DNA of 64,000 bases from positions 13,260,001-13,324,000 of the forward strand of contig NC_056412.1 in NCBI RefSeq assembly GCF_905147365.1, given 5' to 3'. A model generated the notes under the pieces. The model made no database searches, was not told the origin of the DNA, and worked only from the letters and a program-made list of their open reading frames with translations. The first letter of the stretch is position 1; the number at the start of each line of letters is the position of its first letter. The stretch comes from Aricia agestis. Its lineage: Eukaryota; Arthropoda; Insecta; Lepidoptera; Lycaenidae. Of this stretch, positions 43,873 through 58,800 are shown one piece after another. Made by a program: the position numbers and the translations under genes.

Positions 43873-46800
43873 GTAAGTTTTTAGGATATATACTATATAG
43901 GAATGTATATATTATATACATAGTAACTTTGTTACCAACCAAAAATTATTTGACGATGTTTACGGTAACTTTTCTAGGTCACACGGTCAACACGGTCATA
44001 GAGATTATAAAAAGAAATAAAGTTTATATAACAGTCAACAGCAATTATTAATATTGCTAGAACTTTTCATATTTTAATTGGAAGTGTATTTCTTAAGTCT
44101 CTACTCAACTTAGTTAAGTACAGTCATTTTGGGTAACTTTGAATTGCAGTTTAACTTTGAACAATACATTATTGTATACTTAATGTATTGTTCAAAGTTA
44201 AACCGTAATTCAAAGTTAACCAAAATGAGAGTAATTAGTTTTTTTTTAATTTACGCTTACATTAATTATAAGCTACGGTGCTACGAGATCGCTACGAAAG
44301 TGCTACGCGCCTCTACAGTTGACGTTATGTAACGAAAAAAAAAAATTAAAATAACTTAAACATGATCATATGTAGAGGTAACTTATCTTTTTGATAGTTT
44401 ATACTTACGTACGTATTTTTTTAAATTATTTATTTATTATTAAAAATACAGTTTTTTTTTCAACATAAAATAGTGCGCCATAAACCGGATCAGTTTATCT
44501 GGGCACTGTATCGCACAAAACATACGATTTCCTTTTTTGGATACAAAATTATACTAAACGAAACATAATAACAAAATTAATTAACAAAACAAATAGTAGA
44601 TTTATTAATAATTCATTGACCAAGAGTTTAGTAGATGCAACAGTAGATACAAATAGCACTTTTCCTGTTTATCTTTGTGTTTTAGGTTATATTACTTGTT
44701 AGTTTTAAAAAAAATTATGTATAGGTACTTTACGTAACAAAGCAGTCTGAAATACTGCGATCGTCGTCCGTCGGGAACGTAAAATTTCTTCACAGAAACT
44801 TTAAAAACTCCGGTAAATAATCATAACACTCACTTCTAATTTATTATAAAATATAAATATATATTATATTATATAAAGATTTTATATATAAATATATAAA
44901 AATTTTCGTCAAATTTTAAAAACTTTTCTATAAGTAGGTACTTTTTGTTTCCCATTTCAAGTAAGTACTTCAAGAAGTTTATTTTGTACTTTAATCATTC
45001 ATATTTTTTGATAAGAAATATATTTCATATAATGTAATACTATCCGCACCTTCCTCCGCTCTGAAATCTAAAAAAAAATGAAATGGCATGTAATTTTTTC
45101 TTTTTTTAGATAATAAAATTCTTGAAGCAAATATTACCTTTGAGTATACTTAATAGCTATAATATAATACCTGTTGTAAGTCCGGGTGTCTAACGTCTGT
45201 AAGATGGGGTCGTAAGTTAATTTTGCACGGATTTTGGGGATTCTTGTGCTAAATGCCAATCCTGCTTAAGCCCAAAGGAAATTGTACGAGTAACCATTCA
45301 TAGGAATTCAAATTATGTCACCTTGAAGCGCAATCCGAAGGTTATACCCATATGAAAATATGTATTAGCTGTATTTATCAGCTAAGTTGTAACAGTAGGT
45401 GATTTATTCTATACTCTGCTAGCGTTAGGTGGATATTATATTATGTGCATTTAACAATTTGTGATTTTGTTTAATGCACAGATATTATTATAGCCCTGTT
45501 CAAAATATCCAATCAATATTAGTTTTTTTTGATAAATGTTTGTAAGTTTGCAGTGAATAATATGCAAATATTAATCACTCAATCTTTGCAAATATCAAAA
45601 CAGTCCAAACGCTTTAATCCATCAATCCCCGGCTGTCGCAAAATTTAAAATCTATTGTGTCTGCGATTCCCACGATCGAGGTATTAAACGACTTTATATT
45701 GTAATAATTCAAGTCCGCTTTTTTATCTCGATCAAAAAATGTTTTGATCTAGATGAAAATTCGGACTTGAATTCTATAATATATAATTTAATGATATTAT
45801 AGAAAAGTTTTACTAACGTTTAGTGGTTACGTTTTCATTCCAACGGAGGCAATGTTTTTCGATCACGTTCGTGGACGGTGTGATATAAAACATAACAGTT
45901 CATCTATTACGGCCCACGGGGAATACCTTCGGACGTGGACGCAACTGACACATCGTCCATATTTTATACCTTTTTCACGTACGAAAAAAAGCAGATTGTG
46001 TTGGCTATTTTTCCAAGCTCGCTAATGTAATGGCCATTTTTTTCAAGCTCGGAAATGTGGTCATTTTTCAAGCTCACGACTTGGCATAAAAGAGTACACG
46101 CCGAACGTATTCCTTAAATCACAAAAAAGTTTAAAAACCTAGATAAAATAAAAATGGTAATATTTAAATTGCACAAAAGCAAAGTATTCTGTGAAAATAC
46201 GAGGTGAAAAAACTACCATTTGATAATATTTATTATTATTACGTTTAAATATTTAGTTAAGCATCTACTTTTTCCTGCCAGATTTTAAAATTTAATTTAA
46301 TGTACTTTTTTTCAAACTTTCTAATATAATAGTATTTTTTTCAGGCTCGATCGTGCAATGGCAGTGGACAGGCTGGAGAACGTCACACACACCATTACAA
46401 GGATACTAGACGGATATGACATACGATTGAGGCCCAACTTCGGTGGTAAGTACCTATAGGCCGGGCAAAACTTTAAGACCATTGGGAAGAGGAAGGGGCA
46501 TTGGTCGATTTTTAGGTCTAGGTTTAGATGTTAGACCAGTTATCAGATGGATCTGCCAGATCACGATAAGATCACTATCTTATCGTGATCTGGCAACAGT
46601 TATTACATGTTATTAATAGTACATAATGTACCATCGAGGCAATTGATTTCTAGGCAGTTGACATACCAACGTCATTTGGTCGGATCATGTCAATTCAATG
46701 TTAATTGTGATCTGTCGACTGTCGCTAGATTTGACGTAAGGGTGTTTACACACGCTCCGCAGCGGCACCGGCACCGCCACCGTGGCGGTGCCGCTCCATA

Positions 46801-49800
46801 ATTTACTCATCCTTGTATTTTGAGCCCTTACACACTGCACCGCCGCGGTGGCGGTGCCGCTGCCGCGCCGTGTGTAAACGCCGTGTGTAACGCGACCAAA
46901 CTACGTAGGTCCCCCATCTGCCTAGGAATCAACTTCTCTGATAGTACAATGTACACTCTATAATTTATATGTACCTAATAGCCGTTTCAGTTGTGCGTAG
47001 GATATTTATTTTATTTAATTTTTATTGGGAAAATTTACAGCATATAATTATAATGATAACAATACAGATTAAATAACAATATCGTCGTTGCGCGTGCGAT
47101 ACCGCGTATGAGCAGCTGGTAAATACCGCGTAACAGCAAAATGCGCAAAATTGAGATATTGTGCCAGCCGATTAGAAACGCATATTGGCTTCACAGAATT
47201 TAAATTATCCAATTAGAAACGTACATTTTGCCATCGAAACAATACCGCGGAACAGTAGGCGGCCGGAGGTTAGAAGCAATTCCGCGTATTTACTACAGCG
47301 GCAAGAAAAATGTATCTAAAATAGTAAAGTGCTCCCAGAAATAACTATTTTTCTGAGATAAACCACCCAGAAGTATATTTTAATTATTTTTTAATATTGT
47401 TCATTTGTATTGTATTCATGCTAGAATGTTTCAATTAATTTACCACCATTTCTATTGCTTTGAAGATCAAGGCAGGTTACATGACGTGATCATTATATCT
47501 TCACCTTAAAAATACAGGCGGCAACCAATCGCCACGACTAAATATGATCACCAGGTTGGGAAAGTAGCTCAGTTAAGCTAAAGCACCCCGGAGATATGGG
47601 CGACTAGTCGTGCTAACCCTACCCACTAAAACCACCTGCGATTTGCCTTCAGCCGTATACGGAGGGATGTTCTGGATTTGTCAAACACAGGGCTCCCTCC
47701 ATGACCAGACGGTCTTCTCCAAACGGGAGCACACTACCATCAAAGAAAGAGAACGCTTCAGCAAATTGAAGCGTTCCCTTCGGCGTCGAGACTAGCTAAG
47801 CCGGGTAGGTTCCAGAATCCAGCCTCACCGATTTTCCTTTAGCCATATACGGAGGTATAGGAGGATATGTTCTGGGTTTGTCAAACACAGGGCTCCTTTC
47901 ACGACCGGTAGGTCTTCTCCAAAAGGGAGCAGACTACCACAAAAGTAAGGAAACGCTTCGGTAAATTGTAGAGTTCCCTTCGGCGTCGGGACCAGCTAAG
48001 CCGGGTAGGTTTCCAGCCTCACCCGGAGCCCCAGTTGCATTGAAATTTGGAGGTTCGCATAATGATGCTTCCCCACTCCCGATGCGGAACAGAGAATAGC
48101 TCATTATCTTTGTTACTCTATGGCCTAACGATCGTATGCCTCGTGGCTGCTTTCCTTGCCTTTAAACCTTCCGGAACTCCCACTGCAGGCCATGACATCC
48201 TCTCTGGAACGAAGATGAGCAACTTGGCGAAGACCTTCGCAACCAGCTGTCACGATGGATCTACCGCTAGGGCTGTAGCTGCCGCCTAGGAGACCGTACG
48301 GCACCTCCTGGTAACCCTCACTGTTACATTGCGAAGAGTAGTTGCCGTCCGGCTAATGCCCGCCTTATTACTACGAAATTAGTAACGAAATCTGCCTATA
48401 TTGAACCACCGTACAGAGCTAAGCTCCGACAGACTGGATTCTGGCGGCTATACTCTGGAGAGTATAGCTGCTGTGGTACCTATATTTAAGCGTCGGACTC
48501 ATTTTGACCTTCGACCCTCTGATAACAAGTGCTCCGGGTGGGGGTGCTTTTCTTCAGGTCCATGGAAGAGCAGGGCTTCAGTGTGTGCTTATGTAATATA
48601 TCTATATTTTTATTTTTATTTTAAATGATTATTATGATATCTGTCAGATAAAGTTAAAAATGTATGAAAAATTGGGATATCAATTAAAAATAAGAAGAGA
48701 TAATATTGTTAAATGATTTTGGTAATTAACACGTCATATTTTTGCTAAGCTACAGTGGAACAAAATAAAAAATATTTGATTTTTCTAATAAAAAAATGCA
48801 ACCTTTTACTAAATTGTTTGATTTCAAAACCGCGTATCTTTAATATAAAGCCTACTTATTTTGTAACTACTTAATACAAAAACGCGTAAGTGTTTTTGAC
48901 TTGACTTTACACAAAACCTAAGCCAATTGCGAATAAATTTACGTTACTAACTACTAAAGGAAAGTACAAAGAACTAGCTGTTAAGTTCAGTCGGTAATAG
49001 GAGTCGAAATAGCTGAGATATTCAGTTTTTTCTTCCTCCTGTAAAATCATCAAAAAGCAGATACGCGGTATTTACCAACTGCTCATACGCGGTATCGCAC
49101 GCGCAGCGACGATATGCCAATAACAAGTTTTCACTCGTAAGAAATAAATTTAAGCTAAAATTAACATTTCAAACATAAAATCCTGATGAGACACATACCT
49201 AGTTATTTCTTAAGCATCTAAGTCATTATAGGCCCTTTATTACTAGACATTATAATTTTCCATATTAAGGTATATTTTTGTGTTTCAAATCGGTAAGTTT
49301 TTAGGCAAAGACCAAGCAAAGACTACGCTCTTTGTTAGTTAATTGGCAACTGGAAAAAATCTAAGTGACTCATCTCTACAGAAAGTTTTTGAGTACCCAT
49401 GACTGTTACCAGCCCAATTAAAGTAATTGGAAAGCAATCAGAACATCAGTCTGGTAGACTGGATTCCAAACTAGCTTCAAACCCTCTGACTACGTATAGC
49501 TTTAGTACTTAATGGTTATTTAAATATATCTATGAATAATTAGATATATTAGATAAAATCTTTAAATTAGCCCATCAAGCCCCATAAGCTCACCGGTGAG
49601 CGAGACACAATAGAGTAACAATAGATTTCCAAGAATCCACGATCGAAGGATTAATACACTGCTGGTGGCTCAGAAATAAATGCAAACCTAACTTGATGTT
49701 CATATCATTTCTAAGCAAACTTAATATAATACGAACATTCGTCCTCAAAGTAATATAACGTTTTGACGTAGAGAAACTGCTTACAAGCTTATATGGATTC

Positions 49801-52800
49801 TGCTGAGCCGGCACAGAAATTGAGAGATATTGCGATATCCGCTTTATATTGAGACTTGAGTGAATCTCAACGTGGAATTTGTTACAGGTGAGCCTTTGTT
49901 TGTGGGCATGGACCTCACGATCGCTAGCTTTGATGCCATCTCAGAAGTTAATATGGTAAGTTAAATACGAACAATGTATCTTACACACTTACCGCCGTAC
50001 TCAGAGACATTTAATTACGATTAACCTTCAATTTAATGAAGAGTTTGACAGATAATGTATGGGGCTTATGTCAAAATCTTGAATTAATTACATTTCAGTA
50101 ATTCATGTTCCACTCTGAGTGCGGCAGTTAAAGACTTTAATTATTAGTTAATTTTATTCAATTGTAGATTTTGACATTCACATTTTTTGTCACCCGCTTT
50201 ATTAAATTAAAGTAATCATTAATTTATGTCAGCGTGTAAGCGTACACGCGTTGACAGACTTTGGCACGGTGTTTGTGTGGGTGCGACTAGACGTATGTGA
50301 ATTGTAATTGCGTGCGTTGATAAAAAAAATCTATGCCATAGCTTTCCCCGAGTGCTACACGTATGTTCGCTCTTAGTGCATAACATTATCTAATTGTTCA
50401 GTAATAACATCTAATAAGTAATAATCATGTATATTATATTATGTCATAATATTATGTGTAACATTTAATGGTGGCAGAGTAAACATATATTTATTTATTT
50501 AATAACATTAAGTAGTAGGTACCCGTGTGTACAAAATCCCTCAAACATTATTTCGGTGCGAATAAAAAAGCAAACATTTCTCAAGTCTGATATTCTCAAA
50601 TAAGTTGAGTATCATCAACACTTCACAGCATCTGAAGACCGCTTTTGAGGCAAACAGGGATGCTGAAATCTTTAAGCTTTTAATAGAGCAAGGCCGGCAC
50701 TTGACACATAATATCTGACCGCTGACTCAGCTGATCGATCACTCAATAGTCAATACCTTCACAATTTTAGTTACTGATCATCATCATCATTGATGGAAAG
50801 TTAACTATGAAGTTTAAGCTTCGTTTGATATCGGTAATCATGATCGTCAACATAGCTTAAATAAATGTAATATCTAAGCTATAGCATAAAATTATGGTAT
50901 AATTGAACATTGTAAACCTTATTTTAAAAGATAAATTTTTTCTCACTTTTTTTGGTAAAAAAGTGGGCCCCGTGCGAGTTTCTTACGCCGGTTCTTCTCG
51001 CCGGGTTAGTTCCCGAACCGGTGGTAGGCATCGTGTAGACGTTCAGAGAACGAACGAACGAAAAAGTTTGAGTTTGAGTTTGAAAGTGCATGTACCAAAT
51101 CCCATTCTTAAAAAAGAAAATTAATTAATGCAGCAAATAATAATAAATATCATGTTAAAAATTATAAAAAAATATAAAATAAAAAAAATATAAATAATTA
51201 GTACATATGCGAAAGTTTGTTACTTTGTATCACAATTTATTTTCCTTAATAAACCGCGGGACTCAGCTAGTTTAGTTTTAAAAAAAATCATGATTTAAAT
51301 TGCTGTAACTATAAGCAACTGCTACAATAGAATTCGATGTATGTCAAGACTTTAGAACACAGTCCTTTGAATATGTTGCCTGCCTTCAGCATAACTTTCC
51401 GTTCATGAGTGAGCTCCTTCAGGAATTCTCGTAGCAGATGCATTTAGTCGACAAAGTATTTTGTGGTGTAGACAAATACCTCACCTAGTCAATTGAATAC
51501 AGAGTTATTTTATCTGATTTTTTATTTTTCAAAAAGCATTATAACCTTTCGAAGCAAAATAAATATTACAAAGTTAACGCACCTTCAAATTATCTATTTA
51601 AAAGTTAAAACGCAGATTTCAAATGCAAATACAATATAACTGTACGGATATAACATTATAACGTCTAATAAATACAATAAAATAGCATAAAAGGACTCTC
51701 TTTGAATACATTGTCAGGTAAAAGTGTTACGTAAAGGACACGTTTGAGTGTTATTGAATCATCCCTTGCAGGACTACACAATAACTCTATACCTGAATCA
51801 GTATTGGAAGGATGAGAGGCTAGCCTTTGGATTCCGGGATGAGGTGCTTACCCTCTCTGGAGACTTCGCCGATAAAATTTGGGTTCCGGACACGTTCTTC
51901 GCTAATGATAAGAATAGGTACGTTTTTTTTGTTATTAAAAATTGCTTATTTGTTTACGCGATAAGTGTTGATTTGATGGGATTTACCCGTTGGTCTCGAA
52001 AATTTTAACTAACATGAGACAACATGACAAATATTTCACTTTCCTGAATGTGATGATGAAAGAGGCTGGTGTGTAGGACAATCACGTGACACATGAAGCA
52101 CATAACGTTTGTCAAACAATAAGAATGCGACATATAATTGCAGTTTCCTAAACAATGTAACCAAACAGAACAAGATGGTGCAGCTAGGTGGGAACGGGTG
52201 TGATATAAAGGATGGGATCATACTATTCGTCACCCACCATCACGCAGAAGTTCCAGCTTCTTGCGACGTGACAAAACAGAACAAGCCGGTGTGGTTGGGC
52301 AAATATAAATAAATCTCATCCAGTTTATCACGTTTTCTCACGCTGAAGTTGTGACGTATTGTTCCAGCTTCCTCCACGACGTGACGGAGCGGAACAAGCT
52401 GGTGCGTCTGGGCGGTGACGGACGCATCACATACGGGATGCGGTTCACGGCGACGCTGGCCTGCATGATGGACCTCCACTACTACCCGCTCGACAGCCAG
52501 AACTGCACCGTCGAGATTGAAAGCTGTGTGACTCTATACTCGATCCTAGTGCTTGCGTTTATTGAGCACTGTTTTTTCTCGCAAAACTCTTCACTTTTAT
52601 CGCCAAGTTTTATCAATTATTATCAGAGAAATGAATTCATATGTAGCGTGACTACGTAATTTGGTCGGATATTGTGAAGCCCAGGCGTCACACGGTTAAT
52701 TTGACCAAATAACAGGTCCGCCATCTGCCCATGAATCACTTTATTTGATCGCACACAGGTGTAAATAAAATCCGTAATATAAAAATACTAGCATGGGTAA

Positions 52801-55800
52801 ATATTTCATTTATTAAAACAATTATTTTGACTTTTTGATAATTTGTTTGTTTGTTTTGATACTTATGTAATAATTTTGCTCATGCTTAAATTTTAAAACA
52901 TCTTGCTCGTTTCTGCCTTGCCAACGATTGACAATTAATTACTACTTGCACATAACATAATATAATTCAGTATGCTAACAATGACATAATCATGCAGATG
53001 GCTACACGGTGTCGGACGTGGTGATGTACTGGAAGGAGACTCCGGTGCGGGGGGTGGAGGACGCCGAGCTACCCCAGTTCACCATCATGGGCCACATTAC
53101 TAACGACAGAAAGGTCAGAAGCTGAATAACTCAGAGCCCCCGCAGACTTTCAATCGGCCGATAGTTTGATCAGGTTGGACTGGCAGCGCGCACACTACGC
53201 CAACTAAACAGTCGGTTTGGTGGTGGGCACGCACACCAACCCACATTGGGCCGATTCTTCTCGCAAGGTTCCATTCACAACGATAGATAACTGAATGGAT
53301 ACAAGATTTGGATTTCTGCCGAGTCGGCCGACCAAACAATCGGCGTCGGGTGCGAGCGTAAAGAACGTCGAACTGACTTAGCATCGGCCGACAGTTTACC
53401 GATGGTTAAGTTTGAAGGCAATCGGCAAAAGGCCCATTATCATCGGCACACTCGGTATCGTTGTAATATGGGTACTTCCATACAGCTTCATTCTGATCAA
53501 GAGCCAAACTAAACTATCGGCCAATTAAGTCTGTAGTCCGCGGGGGCTCTAAAGGTTTGCATTGACAATACGTTCATTTTTCAAAATGGCCAGAATAATC
53601 TTTTTTTTTTTAACTTTTAAATATTAAGGATAGTCCCCAGTGAACTTTTGTTTTTGGGCCAGAATTTTGTTTTTATTTTTCATGCTGGCGTTGACAAAAA
53701 ATCGTACAATTTCACTTGGCAATAGCAAAATAACGTTTACTGGATCAGCTATACCGTACTCGGTGAAACATGGCGGTAGCGGTCATTGACTCCCTGTCAA
53801 AAACTTGACATTTACTTCTTTCATAAACCGCGATTGATAATGGACTAGGAACGTCTGACACTTCATTGTTAATCGCGGTTTATATAGAAAATTACAAGTT
53901 TTAGACGGAGTCAATGACCGCTACCGCCATATTGCGCCGATTACAGCGGGGCTAAAATAGTCACATTTAGCAATTCCTCTCAATCAATTCAGCAAATTAA
54001 TTGTCAAACTGATGAATGTCAAATTAATACGAAATACGAATTACATGAATACGAAATAGACATGAATTGCAAGCAGAGTGATCATTTTGCGATTAAAAAA
54101 AATGAATCATATTATGATTCATAATATGATTCTCCAAAGCGACCATTTTAGCCCCGCAGTATAATATTCGGCCCTACTAGACAAGTGGCAAACGATTATA
54201 CCTACGACGTTCAAAAAGAGTATTTATGGTACCTATTTTGAATAAAAATATACTTTATTTTTTATTTTATTTATTATCGTAAGTCACCAACAAAATGTAT
54301 TCGATTTGACATATTCGCTAGCGAAGCGATAATCGCTTGACACTTGTCTAGTTATGTCTATTGTGTCTGGGCCCTCTGAAATATCTCGCTGCGTACCTAT
54401 GCATCTTGTAGCACTCCGCTACGTAGGTAATTCGTAGCACGCTACGCAATGCTACGAGGTGCGTAGCATACACATTTTCTTATAATAGGAATACTTTCTT
54501 TATTTGATGCATTAACTAAATAACGTTTACAAACTAGTCTGTCTACTCTGCTAGTATGGTAGGTATATAATTTAATATTCGTAAGTACTCTAAGTATTCC
54601 AAACTCGTGAAAGTCAAACTACTAAGTTGGTACTTAGCGAACTATTTCACGTAAGTATTCAATTAACTTCGCAATTTATCGTCGAAATACAGGTTGTTGC
54701 TTTTCCACCAGTAGGCCATGTTTTATTCACGCAATAGGGCACTGTATTTGTATGCAAACAAACTATTTTTTTTGTTTTATTTCTTTATTTTGAATCAAAT
54801 ATTTTCTGAACGTCATTACTACTGGTGGTTCACAACTTTAACATTGTAGACAATATTAAAATTTTCAGCATATTACCAACATTTTCACGCGCACCCTCCG
54901 CTGTAAGCACTACTGTTTTACCGACTTCCAAAAAGGAGGAGGTTATGCGTTCGGCTGTATGTATCTTTTTTTGTATGTTCAACGATAACTCAGCCATTTG
55001 TGATCCGATTTTCAAAATTATTTTTGTGTTGTATAGGGTTTAACTCGAATTTGGTACCATGTTCACAAAAGTGGTGATCTGATGATGGGATTCTGGAGGA
55101 ATCGAGGGGACTCCTTGAAATTTGTATGGAAACATATAGTGATTTTAATTTTTTCTGAAGCATTCGAGGTAAATGCTACCAAAAAGTAAGATTTCGTACC
55201 AGGTTATACCCTGGATCCGAAGGTACCCAACAGAACTTTTGAATCCTTATAGATACAGGTTCGGGGATTTCGGCGTTGTTTAAACGACTGAAAGCATAAG
55301 CCAACACATCAATTTATTTGATCATCATCATCAAAATCATAATTATGCCATGGGTCATCACATTATAACCCAATTATTGATGCTTTTCGTGATATTTTGC
55401 ATCGAAGCAGATGTTTTTGATGATTATTTCGCTGTTTGAGGACCGATTTTCAAAATTCTTGTGTTGTTGTATAGGATATAATCTTGATTTTGCATAATAA
55501 TTACGAAAGTGGTGAGCTGATGATGGGATCTATGAGCAATCGAGGGAAATCCTTGAAATTTATCAAAAGACTCGTAGTGGTTAAAATGCTGTTTCTAGTA
55601 ACTTAAGCATATGTTACGAATAAGAGAAAGTTCATACGAAGGTGTCTCTTGGTCCAAAGGCACTGAACAGAACTCCTGAACCTTTAAAGATAAAAGTTTT
55701 TAAATTGCAGCATCGCTTAGATAACTGCAAGCATTTACCACAATTTCGCTTACAGTAACATAATGTGAAAAGTAAACATTCGTAGTGGTTATTTACGCAT

Positions 55801-58800
55801 AAAGCCTTATCTTGTGGATAACTAAAAAGAGTGAAATTATTATTTTTAACAAAAAATTAAAACCGACTTCCAAGGTAAAAACAATAATAATTGAACTAAA
55901 AAGTATTAAAATATAACTCTTACTCTATAATAGTGCCTTTTTCAGAATTCGTCTAAATCTTAACTATTTCTGTACATATTAAAGTCTTCATTACTTTGAA
56001 GTCGGTACCAGTCCCAAAAGCTTCAGATATTCTGACATCGACTGAACTCACGATAAAATTAGCTGGTACCGACTTCAAATAATGAAGACTGTAGTATGTA
56101 CAGAAATAGTTGAGATTTAGACGAATTTTGAAAAAGGCACTATTTTAAAGTAAGAGTTATCTAATACTTTTTAGTTCATATTATTATTGTTTTTACCTTG
56201 GAAGTCGGTTTTAATTTTTTGTTAAAGATAATAATTTTAAAAAGCTTCTAACTTAAGCCGTATGTGGGCTTTTCGCCTATATTCTGTTCTTTTCTTATGT
56301 GTTAAATCATAGACTTATTTATATATGTGTTAAATAGTTTGTACCAAGTAATTACTATTTATTCATCTTAAGTATATTAATTATATTGTAATGTTATGTT
56401 ACAGGAGAAATTAGCAACAGGGGTCTACCAGCGGTTGTCTCTGAGCTTCAAGCTTCGTCGCAACATCGGCTACTTCGTGTTCCAGACCTACCTGCCGAGT
56501 ATACTGATCGTGATGCTGTCCTGGGTGTCCTTCTGGATCAACCATGAAGCCACGTCTGCGAGAGTCGCTTTAGGTAATAACCTCTAAATATCATGAAAAT
56601 TACTTGGCCAGGTGGTCTGTGATAGATCGCAGGGTAGTATTAATATTATTAAATTTGACGCGGCATAGCATTAATATATTTTACAAACCACTATTTGCAC
56701 TTCTATTCTGTTGGGGAAAGTATTTGTTAAAGTTTTCACTAGCTGCCGTGAGAATGCATGGGACGTAGCCTGAGAATTAAGAATTAGAAAAATCCAAGAT
56801 TATTCAAATTTCTAATGGGTACTAAGTTATTAGCCGAAATAATTATTACTCGGAATTAAAAAATATATAAACAATAAGCCTTCTTATTTTTATTACTTAC
56901 TTGATTTTGGTATTAAATTGAAAATAAGTAAAAGGTATTGTTTCTTGAGGTTTTATAATTAAGTAATATATTTTACTTAGCAAAATAAACATTAAGTACT
57001 AGTTGCATTGCAGTTTAATCCGTTAACTTCCTCAAAATTTATTAGTTTCTTACCATTATTTAACATCTTATATGCAGGTATAACCACTGTGCTGACGATG
57101 ACGACAATCAGCACGGGCGTCCGCAGCAGCCTCCCGCGCATCTCCTACGTGAAGGCGATCGACATATACCTGGTGATCATAATAATATCCTTGTTTCTCA
57201 ATTCTCAAAATATGAAATACAGCATGAATGTCATCGCACATTACACCGACTCGATGCCAACCCAACTCACAGTTTGGCATTGAATTTTTAGCTTTATGTA
57301 GTGTGATGACTTATATGGGAGTTACTAACTTGCGAACCACTGGTTGACGACTAGTCACCAACTGGCTGTCCATGAGGTGTGAGCCTGCCCTATAGCTCAC
57401 ATTTCCATCCTATCGGTCGAGTCGATATAATTTGCGATGACCTTAATCATAAGGCATCCCCATTATTGATGGAATAATTATTATTTGTGTTAGGGACGTG
57501 TCATTGCCTCAGTTACTTATCAACATTAACAAACTTATTGTAGGTGATGTGCTTCATATTCGTGTTCGCGGCGCTGCTGGAATACGCCGCCGTAAACTAC
57601 ACGTACTGGGGCGCGCGGGCGCGGAAACGAGCCAAGTTAAAAAACCAGATGTCCGCTAGTACGAGCGTAGAGAAGGATATTAAGAGCTCCTGTGGTGAGT
57701 GTAGAAATAGCTTAAGTATTTTGAATAACCGGCAAACTGATACTGATGATCACTTGAGGCACTTGCAAAGCCTCTGAGCCTCGAAGTAGATCACACCTTA
57801 AGACCTATCGTGTTCAAATATATATTTGTCTAGCCATAAAATGTTGTATCACAAATAACCGTACACCAAAAGATTTAATTATTATTCATTAAATTTAATG
57901 TTATGAAGAGTTTGACATAAACTCCACAATTTTTTTCTCAAAATAATCATTAAATAATAGTTATGTAATCATTTAATGTTACTTAGTGTCTGTTACAGAC
58001 ATTTAAAGTTGTAAACAATACAACTCTAGTGCTATTTCTAACAGATGGTGTAAAAGTACCTAGTTTGTCTTTACTAGTTTGTCTTGTACTAGTTGTTACA
58101 TAATCACTGATCAATCCAAAATTAAAGTTTATCTTGGCATTATTGCTTTGAAATAACCGTAAAGCCAATTAATTCATCCAAATACTGGACAAATGAAAGC
58201 ATATAAAGCGGCATTTTGACGAGGGTCCAATTCCATTTTTTCATGAATCAAGAGACTGATTCAATAATTCTTTGGACATTTCTAATGAATCAATTAAATT
58301 TAATTGGTATTTGGATTATGATTTATAGAATTCTTTATTGACTAATGAAAAGCAGATGTTTTTTTTTTCGATTTACTTAAAAACAAAGAATTTAAGTCGT
58401 GAAATGTAATTTATTATTTTTCCCACTTTTATTCTTGAGAACTTTGAAGATAGATAATTTGGCTTTCTGTCTCTTAAAAACCAAACAACGAATCGAGTAT
58501 GAAATTCTATGCCCAGTCTCGTTATTTTGACTATAATTATACTTCAAATGTTAAAAAAAAAAACAAAAATAAAAATATCCCATTACAGGCAGCCGTTCGC
58601 CCGAGGAGATCATAGCCCTCAAGGAGTGTGTGAACAGCGGTCGCGTGTCCCCGCTGCCAAGTCTACGCACTCGGCCGCTACAGACCACGGCCGGCGCGCC
58701 CTCGCTGCGCCTGCAGCGAGAACCCACTAACATCCGCTACAGAACCCGACCGCAGTCCCGCACATCAAGGAGTAAGCGTTACCCACGTCATACTGTGTAG

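Noticed and set aside
43522..43884. 120-codon frame upstream of and over Lcch3 exon 1
   Set aside because: It is in a different frame from Lcch3, owes its length to GC-rich DNA, and has an alanine run but no known motif.
46554..46595. Intron 2 hairpin as a rho-independent terminator
   Set aside because: No T-run follows and the context is a eukaryotic intron.
51748..52008. Exon 4 as a longer 86-codon frame running into the intron
   Set aside because: The frame crosses a good GTACGT donor, and sequence after it (VRFFCY-type, hydrophobic) has no family match; exon 5 continues the protein.
52036..52479. Minus-strand frames opposite Lcch3 exon 5
   Set aside because: Antisense shadows of exon 5 and its duplicates.
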